From Pseudotabrizicola sp. (lineage in GTDB: Bacteria; Pseudomonadota; Alphaproteobacteria; Rhodobacterales; Rhodobacteraceae), in NCBI RefSeq assembly GCF_030684215.1, contig NZ_JAUXOV010000056.1, positions 1 through 64,000 on the forward strand: a DNA stretch of 64,000 nt, given 5' to 3'. Shown here piece by piece: positions 34,636 through 41,755 of the stretch. The notes beneath the pieces were generated by a model, which worked only from the letters and a program-made list of their open reading frames with translations, searched no databases and had not been told where the DNA came from. Numbering within the stretch: position 1 is the stretch's first letter; every line of letters begins with the position of its first letter. The translations under genes and the position numbers were made by a program.

Positions 34636-35508
34636 ATGCGTATTGTCTATCACCTAGGCGCCCATTGCACAGATGACGAACGTCTGATGCGATGCTTGTT
34701 GAAAAACCGGGATGTCCTTGGCGCACAAGGCATCGTGGTGCCCGGCCCTGCCCGGTATCGCTCTTTGTTGCGCGACACGGCGATCACGCTCAAAGGTCAG
34801 CCCGCCAGCCGCGACACTCAGGCATTGGTGCTGGAACAGATCATGGAAGAAGACAGGGCCGAGCGCCTGATCCTATCATGGGATAACTTCCTCTCCTTTC
34901 CGCAATGGGTGCTGAAAGAGCGGCTCTATCCCGCCGCCGCCGAACGGGTCCGTGCCTTCACCCAGATATTCCCCGAAATCGAGGCCGAGTTTCATCTGGC
35001 CATCCGCAACCCCGCCACCTTTCTGCCAGAGCTTTTCGCCAAGCAGCGCGACAAAAGCTTTGATCAGTTCATGGACGGAATAGACCCGATGGATCTGCAT
35101 TGGTCCGAGGTGATCGAGGATGTGCTCAGCAACAACCCCGATGTGCCCTTTACGGTCTGGTGCGATGAAGACACGCCGCTGATCTGGCCCGAGGTGTTGC
35201 AAGCCGTATCTGGCCATGCCGAAGCCACCCCACTGATCGACACGGACGAATTGCTGGCGATGATCATGTCGCCCGAAGGTCTGGTGCGGATGAACGCCTA
35301 TATCGACAGCCATCCGGTTGCCACGGCCACTCAGCGCCGGCGGATCGTGTCGGCGTTTCTGGACAAATTCGCCCTGCCCGAGCGGGTAGAGCTGGAACTG
35401 GATGTGCCGGGCTGGACCGAAGACACCGTGACCAGCCTGACCCACGCTTACCAGCAAGACATTGCGCGGATCCGGGCGATGCCGGGCGTGACCTTCATTT
35501 CGGCATGA
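34636..35508 (+). CDS. Conserved protein of unknown function (290 aa)
   Basis: A soluble 290-residue protein beginning M-R-I-V-Y-H-L-G-A-H-C-T-D-D-E-R-L, which has the rhythm of the first strand and P-loop of sulfotransferase-like proteins (a His-Leu-Gly-x-His turn before a helix). No clear PAPS-binding signature follows, so I do not assign that activity. Later segments, LILSWDNFLSFPQWV and PFTVWCDEDTPLIWPEVLQ, suggest an alpha/beta core. ATG 34636 is preceded by AGAGCAGG. It is a single gene, divergent from the iron permease and closed by a strong terminator. Confidence 0.6.
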   Translation: MRIVYHLGAHCTDDERLMRCLLKNRDVLGAQGIVVPGPARYRSLLRDTAITLKGQPASRDTQALVLEQIMEEDRAERLILSWDNFLSFPQWVLKERLYPAAAERVRAFTQIFPEIEAEFHLAIRNPATFLPELFAKQRDKSFDQFMDGIDPMDLHWSEVIEDVLSNNPDVPFTVWCDEDTPLIWPEVLQAVSGHAEATPLIDTDELLAMIMSPEGLVRMNAYIDSHPVATATQRRRIVSAFLDKFALPERVELELDVPGWTEDTVTSLTHAYQQDIARIRAMPGVTFISA

Positions 35509-35515
35509 GCCCATG

Positions 35516-35541
35516 AAAAAGGGGCGCGAGCACCCCTTTTT
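35516..35541. terminator. Bidirectional intrinsic terminator
   Basis: AAAAAGGGG and CCCCTTTTT form a 9-bp stem with an 8-base loop, giving a T tract on either strand. It lies 8 bases after the 34636-35508 gene and 14 bases before the end of the convergent gapR-like gene, and so serves both. Confidence 0.9.
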
Positions 35542-35554
35542 CTTTAATCGCGTG

Positions 35555-35809
35555 TCAGGCCATGCCCAGAGCGGTCTTGTACATTTCCAGCACAGCTTCT
35601 TCTTCGGCAATCTCATCGGGCTTGCGCTTGCGCAGCGCGATCACCTTGCGCATCACCTTGGTATCATAACCGCGGCCCTTGGCCTCGGCGAACAGCTCTT
35701 TTTCCTGTTCGGCGATATCTTTCTTTTCAGACGCCAACTGTTCGGCCCGCTCTATAAACTGGCGCAGCTCGTCCGCTGTCACGGAATAATTGTCAATCGG
35801 ATCGCTCAT
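35555..35809 (-). CDS. gapR: GapR-type nucleoid-associated protein (DUF2312)
   Basis: A full-length 84-residue protein. It contains T-A-D-E-L-R-Q-F-I-E-R, E-E-K-K-D-I-like helical heptads (ASEKKDIAEQEKELFAEAKG) and GYDTKVMRKVIALRKRKPDE, the near-invariant DUF2312 pattern. In Caulobacter GapR forms a coiled-coil clamp on overtwisted AT-rich DNA and supports topoisomerases ahead of replication and transcription forks. TGAGGCCGAG precedes the ATG. A single gene, common in alphaproteobacteria. Confidence 0.93.
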   Translation of the reverse strand: MSDPIDNYSVTADELRQFIERAEQLASEKKDIAEQEKELFAEAKGRGYDTKVMRKVIALRKRKPDEIAEEEAVLEMYKTALGMA

Positions 35810-35932
35810 CTCGGCCTCATGCTCCGCTGGTTTGATCCCATCCCTACCTTGGCCCCGTCAGGGGTTCAAGGCTTGCGCCGCGTCCAAGCTTAGGCTAGGC
35901 GGCGCGAAACCAAAGCCAAAGGATGGGAAGCC

Positions 35933-36148
35933 ATGGAAATGCTGATCTGGGGCGGTGCTGCGCTGACCATGGCGGGTGTGCTGACGCTGCTGTGGTGCAT
36001 CATCCTTGCCATGCGCGCCCGCAAATCCGGCCTGCCCGATGCTGAGATCAAAGCCCAGCTTCAAAGCGTGGTGGTGCTGAACCTTGGGGCCTTGGCAGTA
36101 TCAGGTCTGGGGCTGATCGTCGTGGTGGTGGGCGTTATCCTCGGCTGA
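35933..36148 (+). CDS. Small membrane protein with two transmembrane segments (71 aa)
   Basis: Two hydrophobic segments, residues about 5-27 and 47-70, flank a short charged loop (MRARKSGLPDAEIKAQLQS). GGGAAGCC precedes ATG 35933. The last 14 bases overlap the end of the convergent FadB-like gene. No function is recognised. The charged loop with D-A-E-I-K-A-x-L resembles conserved alphaproteobacterial inner-membrane proteins of unknown role. Confidence 0.7.
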   Translation: MEMLIWGGAALTMAGVLTLLWCIILAMRARKSGLPDAEIKAQLQSVVVLNLGALAVSGLGLIVVVVGVILG

Positions 36149-37943
36149 CACGGGACCGAAAGCCGCGCCCGGTAGATACCAGCGCATCCAGTGCGGGAAC
36201 CGGCTTCCACACTTCAGCCTCTTCGGCCCACAGCCGCAGATCGCGGCGCAGGATCATCAGCCCGCGCTGTTCGGCCTGATACAAGGGGCCACCACTTTCG
36301 GCAGGCAAGCCAAGTCCGTGAATGGCCACGAGGTCCACGTCATGGGGCGAAAGCGCCAGCCCCGCCGACAGCAGCCGCGCCCCCTCATTGGCAAGCGCCG
36401 CCAGCCAACGGCTGACAATCTCATCAGCTGACATCAGGCGCAGCATGGGGCCGGGTTCGGCCTTTGGCACCATTGGTGCGGCCAGCCCGAAATTGGTCAG
36501 CGCCGACACAATCGCGTCTGGCGCAACCCCTGACGCGATCAGCGCGCGCAAAGCAGCCCCCCCCGCGCCCGCAAGCCTGCCAGAAATGCCCACGGGCGAT
36601 TGCACCCCGGTCAACACCACCATCTGCCCGATCCGGCGTAGAAACGCCAAGGCCTGCGCCGCCGCGGCCGCTGGACAATTCGCGGGCAGGCCCAGTTCGG
36701 CCACCCGCCCTGACAGCACCAGCCGGAACGCAGCCGGTGGCAGATCGGTCCGCCCCATCACCAACAGCGGGACCGACGCAGGCAAAGATGGAACGGCGGT
36801 ATCCGCTGCCACGATCACCAGATCGCATTGCACCAGCTCCGCCGCATCAACAACGGGGCGCAACCGCGCCCAATCGGCGTCGCGCTGCGCCGCAGACAGC
36901 GCACCAGCCTGCACAGCCGCCTCTTGCCGCGAGGCGATGCTTTGCAACATTGGCACCAGACGCGCGCGTTCTGGCTCCAGCAGCGTGACACGCACCCCCC
37001 GCGCCAGCGCCATCAGAGACAGGGCGGCAAGCTGCGGCGATGCGCCCACCAGTGCCGGGCGGGCCACTTGGGCCACCTTGACCGCCCTGAGCGGTTCCGG
37101 CGTCACGGCCGCCGCACGCTCGGCGCGGATCAGATGCGCCAGGGCTGACGTTTGTGGCAAAGCATCACGTTCCGCTGCAAGCATCGCCTCAAACGCAAAA
37201 CCCTGCTCTGGGGGCAGCAAGAGCGCGGCTTCGGTGCAATCAGCCAGTGCCATGGCAAGACTGCCGGGTGCAGCCTCGGCCCGTATGGCCTTGACCGCCG
37301 CCAGATAGGCCCGGCCATCGGCAAAGGCAGCTGTGCTGCGCGGCAGGGCTGCGTGGGTCTTTGCCCACGCCCGCGCCGCGTCTAGAACCTCGACGGGGGT
37401 TTCGCCCTCAACCACCTGATCCACCAGACCAATGGCCAAAGCCTCGGGCGCCGCGACCGCCTTGCCTGCCGTCAACAGCCGCAAGCTTTGCTCGGCCCCG
37501 ATCAGACGCGGCAAACGCTGTGTGCCGCCCGCGCCGCTGATCCGACCCAGACGCGCTGCCGGAAAAGCGATCCGCGCGCCCGGCGTGGCCACACGTGCCC
37601 GCGCCGCCAAAGCCATCTCTGCCGAGGCGCCCGCAACCGGCCCCTCCAGCAGCATCACGACCGGCACCGGGCTTGCTTCAATCGCAAGGCACAAACTGGC
37701 GAGCGTGGGCGCTGCTGTGTCATCCCCCCCCGGCAGATCAGGTCCGCCATCAGGATGGGACGCCAGACTGCGATCGGCAGAGCGCAGCACGATTGCCACC
37801 ACCCCACGACCCACAGACCCAAGTGCGGCCAGCAATTGCGCGCGCTGCGCTGCATCCAGCCAATGGCCGTCAGACCGACGCAACAGACAGACATCGACCA
37901 ATCCGTCCGTGGTGGTCACATCTATGCCGATGCTCACTGCCAT
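36135..37943 (-). CDS. FadB-like fusion protein with degenerate active sites
   Basis: About 602 residues; intact FadB-type enzymes have over 700. Residues 1-260 are an enoyl-CoA hydratase domain: V-A-G-A-S-A-E keeps the first catalytic Glu, but the second, normally in G-L-P-E, reads A-F-P-A, followed by R-L-G-R-I-S-G-A-G-G-T-Q-R-L-P-R. The middle region occupies the 3-hydroxyacyl-CoA dehydrogenase position, but its nucleotide site reads A-L-V-G-A-S-P-Q-L rather than G-x-G-x-M-G. A C-terminal dehydrogenase-like helical domain follows, with LPAESGGPLYQAEQRG. It is probably inactive as a beta-oxidation enzyme or altered in role. AAGGAC abuts the ATG, so GTG two codons later is an alternative start. 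Confidence 0.75.
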   Translation of the reverse strand: MAVSIGIDVTTTDGLVDVCLLRRSDGHWLDAAQRAQLLAALGSVGRGVVAIVLRSADRSLASHPDGGPDLPGGDDTAAPTLASLCLAIEASPVPVVMLLEGPVAGASAEMALAARARVATPGARIAFPAARLGRISGAGGTQRLPRLIGAEQSLRLLTAGKAVAAPEALAIGLVDQVVEGETPVEVLDAARAWAKTHAALPRSTAAFADGRAYLAAVKAIRAEAAPGSLAMALADCTEAALLLPPEQGFAFEAMLAAERDALPQTSALAHLIRAERAAAVTPEPLRAVKVAQVARPALVGASPQLAALSLMALARGVRVTLLEPERARLVPMLQSIASRQEAAVQAGALSAAQRDADWARLRPVVDAAELVQCDLVIVAADTAVPSLPASVPLLVMGRTDLPPAAFRLVLSGRVAELGLPANCPAAAAAQALAFLRRIGQMVVLTGVQSPVGISGRLAGAGGAALRALIASGVAPDAIVSALTNFGLAAPMVPKAEPGPMLRLMSADEIVSRWLAALANEGARLLSAGLALSPHDVDLVAIHGLGLPAESGGPLYQAEQRGLMILRRDLRLWAEEAEVWKPVPALDALVSTGRGFRSRVSRG

Positions 37944-38048
37944 GTCCTTGTGACTGCCCTACCACTTGCCCCGCAATCTCCACAGTGCAGCGCAACGGGA
38001 CGCGCGGTCAAGGCGCTGTGATCACTCCGTCACATGACCAAGTGGCGG

Positions 38049-38279
38049 TCAGACCGGCATATTATCGAAACTGGCCTCGATCTCGGCGTCGATGGCCGTA
38101 TTGCGCACGCGCGGGCTGACCACAGTCCGGGCAGACCCCAAACCCGGCAACACATCCTCCAGCGCCTGCATTTCGATCAGCAAGGCCCCAAGCGCAGGGT
38201 CGTCCTGCTTTGCCACCCGGTCAGCGGCTTCGGATGCCAGTTCTGCAATCCGGCGCAGATCCTGTTCGGTTCCCATCAT
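38049..38279 (-). CDS. Small conserved protein of unknown function (76 aa)
   Basis: A 76-residue, acidic, mostly helical protein (E-Q-D-L-R-R-I-A-E-L-A-S-E-A-A-D-R-V, then ALGALLIEMQALEDVLPGLG). The ATG at 38279 follows AGGGGGGAAGT; another ATG is adjacent. It is divergent from the sulfide-detoxification operon and shares its intergenic region, so it could be co-regulated. No domain is recognised. Confidence 0.6.
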   Translation of the reverse strand: MMGTEQDLRRIAELASEAADRVAKQDDPALGALLIEMQALEDVLPGLGSARTVVSPRVRNTAIDAEIEASFDNMPV

Positions 38280-38345
38280 ACTTCCCCCCTTCTTATCCAT
38301 TCCATATCATCGCAAAGATCTTCAATCCCCGCGCGGAACCCCGCC

Positions 38346-38386
38346 TTGACTCAGGTCAACAACATCACACATTCAATTCTTGCAAT
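38346..38386 (+). promoter_or_regulatory. FNR/CRP-like box and SqrR/BigR-like box before the sulfide operon
   Basis: TTGAC-N4-GTCAA at 38346-38359 is a perfect 5-4-5 palindrome of the FNR/Dnr/CRP type. ATTC-N8-CAAT at 38371-38386 differs at one base from ATTC-N8-GAAT, the reported operator of the persulfide sensor SqrR in Rhodobacter. Both lie 50-90 bases before the metallo-beta-lactamase ATG. The operon content (persulfide dioxygenase-like, YeeE/YedE, Blh) is what SqrR/BigR typically controls. The promoter hexamers themselves are not clear. Confidence 0.6.
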
Positions 38387-38435
38387 ATATATCTTTCCCC
38401 CCTATATCACCCTCAGACAGCAACGGGAGACAACC

Positions 38436-39299
38436 ATGACACCCACCGTTCAGGCTTTCTTTGATGAAGCCACCAACACGATCACCTATGTCGTGACCGA
38501 ACCTGCGGGATCGGCCTGCGCGGTGATCGATTCCGTTCTCGATTTCGATTATGCCTCGGGCCACACCGATACGCGCTCAGCTGATGAGGTGATCGCCTAT
38601 ATTCAGGACAAGGGCCTTGATCTGCAATGGATTCTGGAAACCCATGTCCATGCCGATCACCTGTCCGCAGCCCCCTATATTCAGGAACGTCTGGGCGGCA
38701 AGATCGGGATTGGCGACCGGATCACCGTTGTGCAGAACACCTTTGGCAAGATCTTCAATGAGGGCACCCGGTTTCAGCGCGACGGATCGCAGTTTGACCA
38801 GCTGTTCCAGGAAGGCGACAGCTTTCACATCGGCCAGATGCGTGGCGATGTGCTGCACACGCCCGGCCACACGCCTGCTTGTCTGACCTATGTGATCGGC
38901 GATGCGGCCTTTGTTGGCGATACGCTGTTCATGCCCGATTTCGGCACGGCGCGCTGTGACTTCCCCGGCGGCTCTGCCGAAACGCTGTTTGACTCGGTAC
39001 AAAAGATCACGGCCCTGCCGGATCAGACACGCATCTTTGTCGGCCACGACTACAAGGCACCGGGCCGCGATGACTATGCATGGGAAACCACGGTCGGCGC
39101 TCAAAAGGCGCTGAACATCCATATCGGCGCCGGCAAAACCCGCGCAGAGTTTGTCGCCATGCGCGAAGACCGGGACGCGACCCTTGCCATGCCCCGCTTG
39201 ATCATCCCATCCTTGCAGGTGAACATGCGGGCAGGACAGATGCCCGAGCCCGAGGACAACGGCCAAGTCTATCTGAAAGTCCCGATCAACGGGCTGTAA
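38436..39299 (+). CDS. Metallo-beta-lactamase-fold hydrolase, persulfide dioxygenase-like
   Basis: A 287-residue protein. The metal motif T-H-V-H-A-D-H-L-S, then HTPGHTPACL, GDTLFMPDFGTARCDFPGG and VGHDY, give the full ligand set. The close D-x-G-x-x-R-C-D-F segment is typical of ETHE1/Blh-type enzymes, which oxidise glutathione persulfide to sulfite. It is followed by YeeE/YedE genes and a Blh phosphatase-like gene, the classic BigR/SqrR regulon. The start at 38436 follows CGGGAGACAACC; the longer frame lacks one. Confidence 0.87.
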   Translation: MTPTVQAFFDEATNTITYVVTEPAGSACAVIDSVLDFDYASGHTDTRSADEVIAYIQDKGLDLQWILETHVHADHLSAAPYIQERLGGKIGIGDRITVVQNTFGKIFNEGTRFQRDGSQFDQLFQEGDSFHIGQMRGDVLHTPGHTPACLTYVIGDAAFVGDTLFMPDFGTARCDFPGGSAETLFDSVQKITALPDQTRIFVGHDYKAPGRDDYAWETTVGAQKALNIHIGAGKTRAEFVAMREDRDATLAMPRLIIPSLQVNMRAGQMPEPEDNGQVYLKVPINGL

Positions 39300-39307
39300 C
39301 CTTTGAC

Positions 39308-39339
39308 GGCCATGCGGCAGGCGCGTCCGCTGCATGGCC
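39308..39339 (+). other. Intergenic stem-loop
   Basis: GGCCATGC (39308-39315) pairs with GCATGGCC (39332-39339), enclosing a GC-rich loop, 8 bases after the metallo-beta-lactamase stop and 30 bases before the first YeeE gene. With no T tract, it is more likely an RNA-stabilising element than a terminator. Confidence 0.5.
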
Positions 39340-39368
39340 CTGAACTTTGAACAACACGGGATAGCACA

Positions 39369-39797
39369 ATGCTGGAACAAGACTGGATCTGGGGCTTTGT
39401 CGGGGGTCTGATGATCGGTGGCGCAGGCGCGCTTTTTCTTTTGATGAACGGTCGCATCATGGGTGCGTCGGGGATCATCGGCGGCCTAGTTGACGGATCC
39501 GGACGCAGCAACTGGGGCGAGCGACTGGCCTTTCTGGCAGGATTGGTGCTGTTTCCGCCCGTGCTGGCCTTACTTTACGGCACGGTTGACACCAGACTGA
39601 CCGACAATGTCTGGCTGCTGATCGCAGCGGGTCTGCTGGTGGGGTTTGGCACACGGATCGCCAATGGCTGCACCTCTGGTCACGGGGTCTGCGGCATTTC
39701 GCGGCTGTCGTGGCGCGGTCTGGCCGCAACCATTGTCTATATCGTAGCAGGCGGGGTGGCCGTGGTCGCCTTCCGTCATTTGTTCGGGGTGATCTGA
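39369..39797 (+). CDS. YeeE/YedE-family membrane protein, first half
   Basis: A 142-residue protein with four probable membrane segments. The conserved R-I-A-N-G-C-T-S-G-H-G-V-C-G-I-S motif has two Cys, and FVGGLMIGGAGALF begins the first segment. YeeE/YedE proteins move sulfur species (thiosulfate in E. coli YeeE). Here the transporter appears as two short proteins encoded one base apart. The role in exporting or importing sulfur compounds is not fixed. Confidence 0.85.
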   Translation: MLEQDWIWGFVGGLMIGGAGALFLLMNGRIMGASGIIGGLVDGSGRSNWGERLAFLAGLVLFPPVLALLYGTVDTRLTDNVWLLIAAGLLVGFGTRIANGCTSGHGVCGISRLSWRGLAATIVYIVAGGVAVVAFRHLFGVI

Positions 39798-39798
39798 T

Positions 39799-40251
39799 AT
39801 GATGCGTGCAGTGTTTTCCGCCCTGTCGGGGGCGTTGTTCGGGGCCGGACTTTTGGTGTCTGGCATGGTGGATACGGTCAAGGTGCAGGGTTGGCTGGAT
39901 GTGTTCGGCGCATGGGATCCGACGCTGGCCTTCGTGATGGGCGGTGCGATCCTGCCAATGGCAATTGCATGGATCGTGGCAGAACGGCGCAAAACCTCGG
40001 TGCTGGGCACGCCGATTCCGGCGAAACCAAACCAAAAGCTGGACACCAACCTGATCCTTGGGTCGGCGATGTTCGGGGCCGGATGGGGGCTTGTTGGCCT
40101 GTGCCCCGGCCCTGCGCTTGCGGCGTCTTTCCTGAACGGGGTAAGCGGTCTGGTCTTCCTTGTTGCGATGGTCGCAGCTATGGTCGCCACGCCCGCGCTG
40201 CGCCGCGCCCTGACCGCCATAGGAGATACCGCATGGACATCCGCCCGCTGA
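39799..40251 (+). CDS. YeeE/YedE-family membrane protein, second half (DUF6691)
   Basis: A 150-residue protein with four membrane segments. The Cys motif G-A-G-W-G-L-V-G-L-C-P-G-P-A occupies the place of a thiosulfate-passing Cys in YeeE. It follows the first half by 1 base and overlaps the start of the Blh gene by 19 bases, so it is surely co-translated. The two halves probably assemble as a heterodimer with cysteines facing each other. Confidence 0.85.
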   Translation: MMRAVFSALSGALFGAGLLVSGMVDTVKVQGWLDVFGAWDPTLAFVMGGAILPMAIAWIVAERRKTSVLGTPIPAKPNQKLDTNLILGSAMFGAGWGLVGLCPGPALAASFLNGVSGLVFLVAMVAAMVATPALRRALTAIGDTAWTSAR

Positions 40252-40658
40252 CGCCCAACTACGCCGTCGCCCCCCAGATCGACCCCGAAGATTTCGTGGC
40301 GATCAAGGTGGCGGGCTATACGCGGGTCATCAACAACCGCCCCGATGCCGAAATCCCTGCCTCGCACCGTGCGGCGGTCATGCAGGCCGCGGCCGAAGCG
40401 GCGGGGCTGGAGTTTGTGATCAACCCGGTGATCGGCGGTGCGCTGACCATGGCCAATGTTACGGCACAGGCAGAGGCCATCGGAACGGCAAGCGGCCCAG
40501 TTCTGGCCTATTGCGCCAGCGGCAACCGGTCTTCGATCTGTTGGGCTTTGGCAAATGCAGGCGAGATGCCCGCCGATGATCTGATCGGCATTCCCGCCCG
40601 TCATGGCTACAATCTGGAGGCCCTACGGCCCCAGATCGAGATTTTGGCCAAGCGCTGA
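40233..40658 (+). CDS. Blh-type TIGR01244 family sulfur-transferase/phosphatase
   Basis: A 141-residue protein beginning M-D-I-R-P-L-T-P-N-Y-A-V-A-P-Q-I. It has the active-site loop YCASGNRSSICWA, a Cys-x4-Arg loop like that of rhodanese and dual-specificity phosphatases. The family (TIGR01244) accompanies metallo-beta-lactamase-type persulfide dioxygenases. It may transfer sulfane sulfur or hydrolyse a related ester. AGGAGATACCGC precedes ATG 40233, and it overlaps the preceding gene. Confidence 0.85.
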   Translation: MDIRPLTPNYAVAPQIDPEDFVAIKVAGYTRVINNRPDAEIPASHRAAVMQAAAEAAGLEFVINPVIGGALTMANVTAQAEAIGTASGPVLAYCASGNRSSICWALANAGEMPADDLIGIPARHGYNLEALRPQIEILAKR

Positions 40659-40677
40659 CCATTTGGTGGCAAGCCCG

Positions 40678-41667
40678 CTAATCGGTTCCGGTGGCAGAGA
40701 ACTGTTCAAAATCAAAAGACTGGGGCAGATCTGCCCCGGACTCACCTTCGCCCCACACCGACAGGCTTGACGGCTGCACTGCAGTCTGTGCCCGTTTCGC
40801 TGTGATGGCCTGACCGGTCAGGCGGATGGCGCGCATGCCGCGGTTCTGCCCCAGCTTGCCCTCTGCCACACAACGCCCGTCCAGACCCCGAATGCTGATC
40901 CTGTCCAACGCCGCAGATGGCAGGGCAAGGGCCATGCCAACGTGCAGGCCCATCACCTCGGTCAAAGACAGGGTCAGCTGCGTCAGCACTGCGTCGATCT
41001 GGGACGGGGCGGCATCCACCCGCACGGCAAGAGCGGCGGCGAATGCAGGGCGCGCCACCGAATCCGGCACGGCATCCGCCTTGAGCCGTGGCTTGCGCCC
41101 CTTTCCTTCGGCGGGCAGCACCAGAATCATATCCCCGACACGGGCGCCATGGGACAAAGACAGCCGCGCCGTCAGCGTGCGGTACGTCACATCTTCCAGC
41201 AGCAACCCCAAGGGGCGCGCTTCTTCGATAAAGGACGCGTAGTGAAAGCCGCTGGTCCAGACCAGATCGCTTTCTTCGGCCAGCGCTTCTTCCAGATGCG
41301 ACAACGCCAGATCGGCCAAGGGCGAGACCATGGCCGCATCGGTGCGGGTGGGTTTGCGCGGATCGGGGGCTTGTGTGCCACATTTGCCCAGCGTCATCAC
41401 CTCTATCAGGGCGGTCAGCAGATCGGGAGACAGGATCAGCAGGCCCAAGCCTTCCTCTGGCCCCTCCAGCATCAGAATAAGCGCCCGCTCTGGTGGCAGG
41501 TCCAGCAATTCGGCCAAAGACAGCCGGGCCGTGGTCAGGCTGACAAAATCAACCGGCAAATCCATCATGTCACGCGCCGCGCGCGCGAATCCCAGACGCC
41601 ACGCCCGATCCGCACCTGGCCCGCCTTCAAAGGCGGAATGCTGCCCGAACCGCAGCTTTTTGCGCAT
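40678..41667 (-). CDS. FliM/FliN-family flagellar motor switch-like protein
   Basis: A 329-residue protein. The N-terminal region (about 1-190) is divergent. The C-terminal part has a SpoA/FliN-like segment, TLSLTEVMGLHVGMALALPS...ISIRGLDGRCVAEGKLGQ, typical of flagellar rotor switch proteins. No flagellar gene is adjacent. The start at 41667 is preferred over 41736 because GGTGAGGTG precedes the ATG. It may be the FliM/FliN-like component of a flagellum that is scattered in the genome. Confidence 0.7.
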   Translation of the reverse strand: MRKKLRFGQHSAFEGGPGADRAWRLGFARAARDMMDLPVDFVSLTTARLSLAELLDLPPERALILMLEGPEEGLGLLILSPDLLTALIEVMTLGKCGTQAPDPRKPTRTDAAMVSPLADLALSHLEEALAEESDLVWTSGFHYASFIEEARPLGLLLEDVTYRTLTARLSLSHGARVGDMILVLPAEGKGRKPRLKADAVPDSVARPAFAAALAVRVDAAPSQIDAVLTQLTLSLTEVMGLHVGMALALPSAALDRISIRGLDGRCVAEGKLGQNRGMRAIRLTGQAITAKRAQTAVQPSSLSVWGEGESGADLPQSFDFEQFSATGTD

Positions 41668-41755
41668 CACCTCACCCGGCACGGCGACCCCAATTCTTGC
41701 TCGCTTTATGCCAGTTTTGCGCAGCGGCGTTACCAAAGGGTTGACGGCGGGTGTT

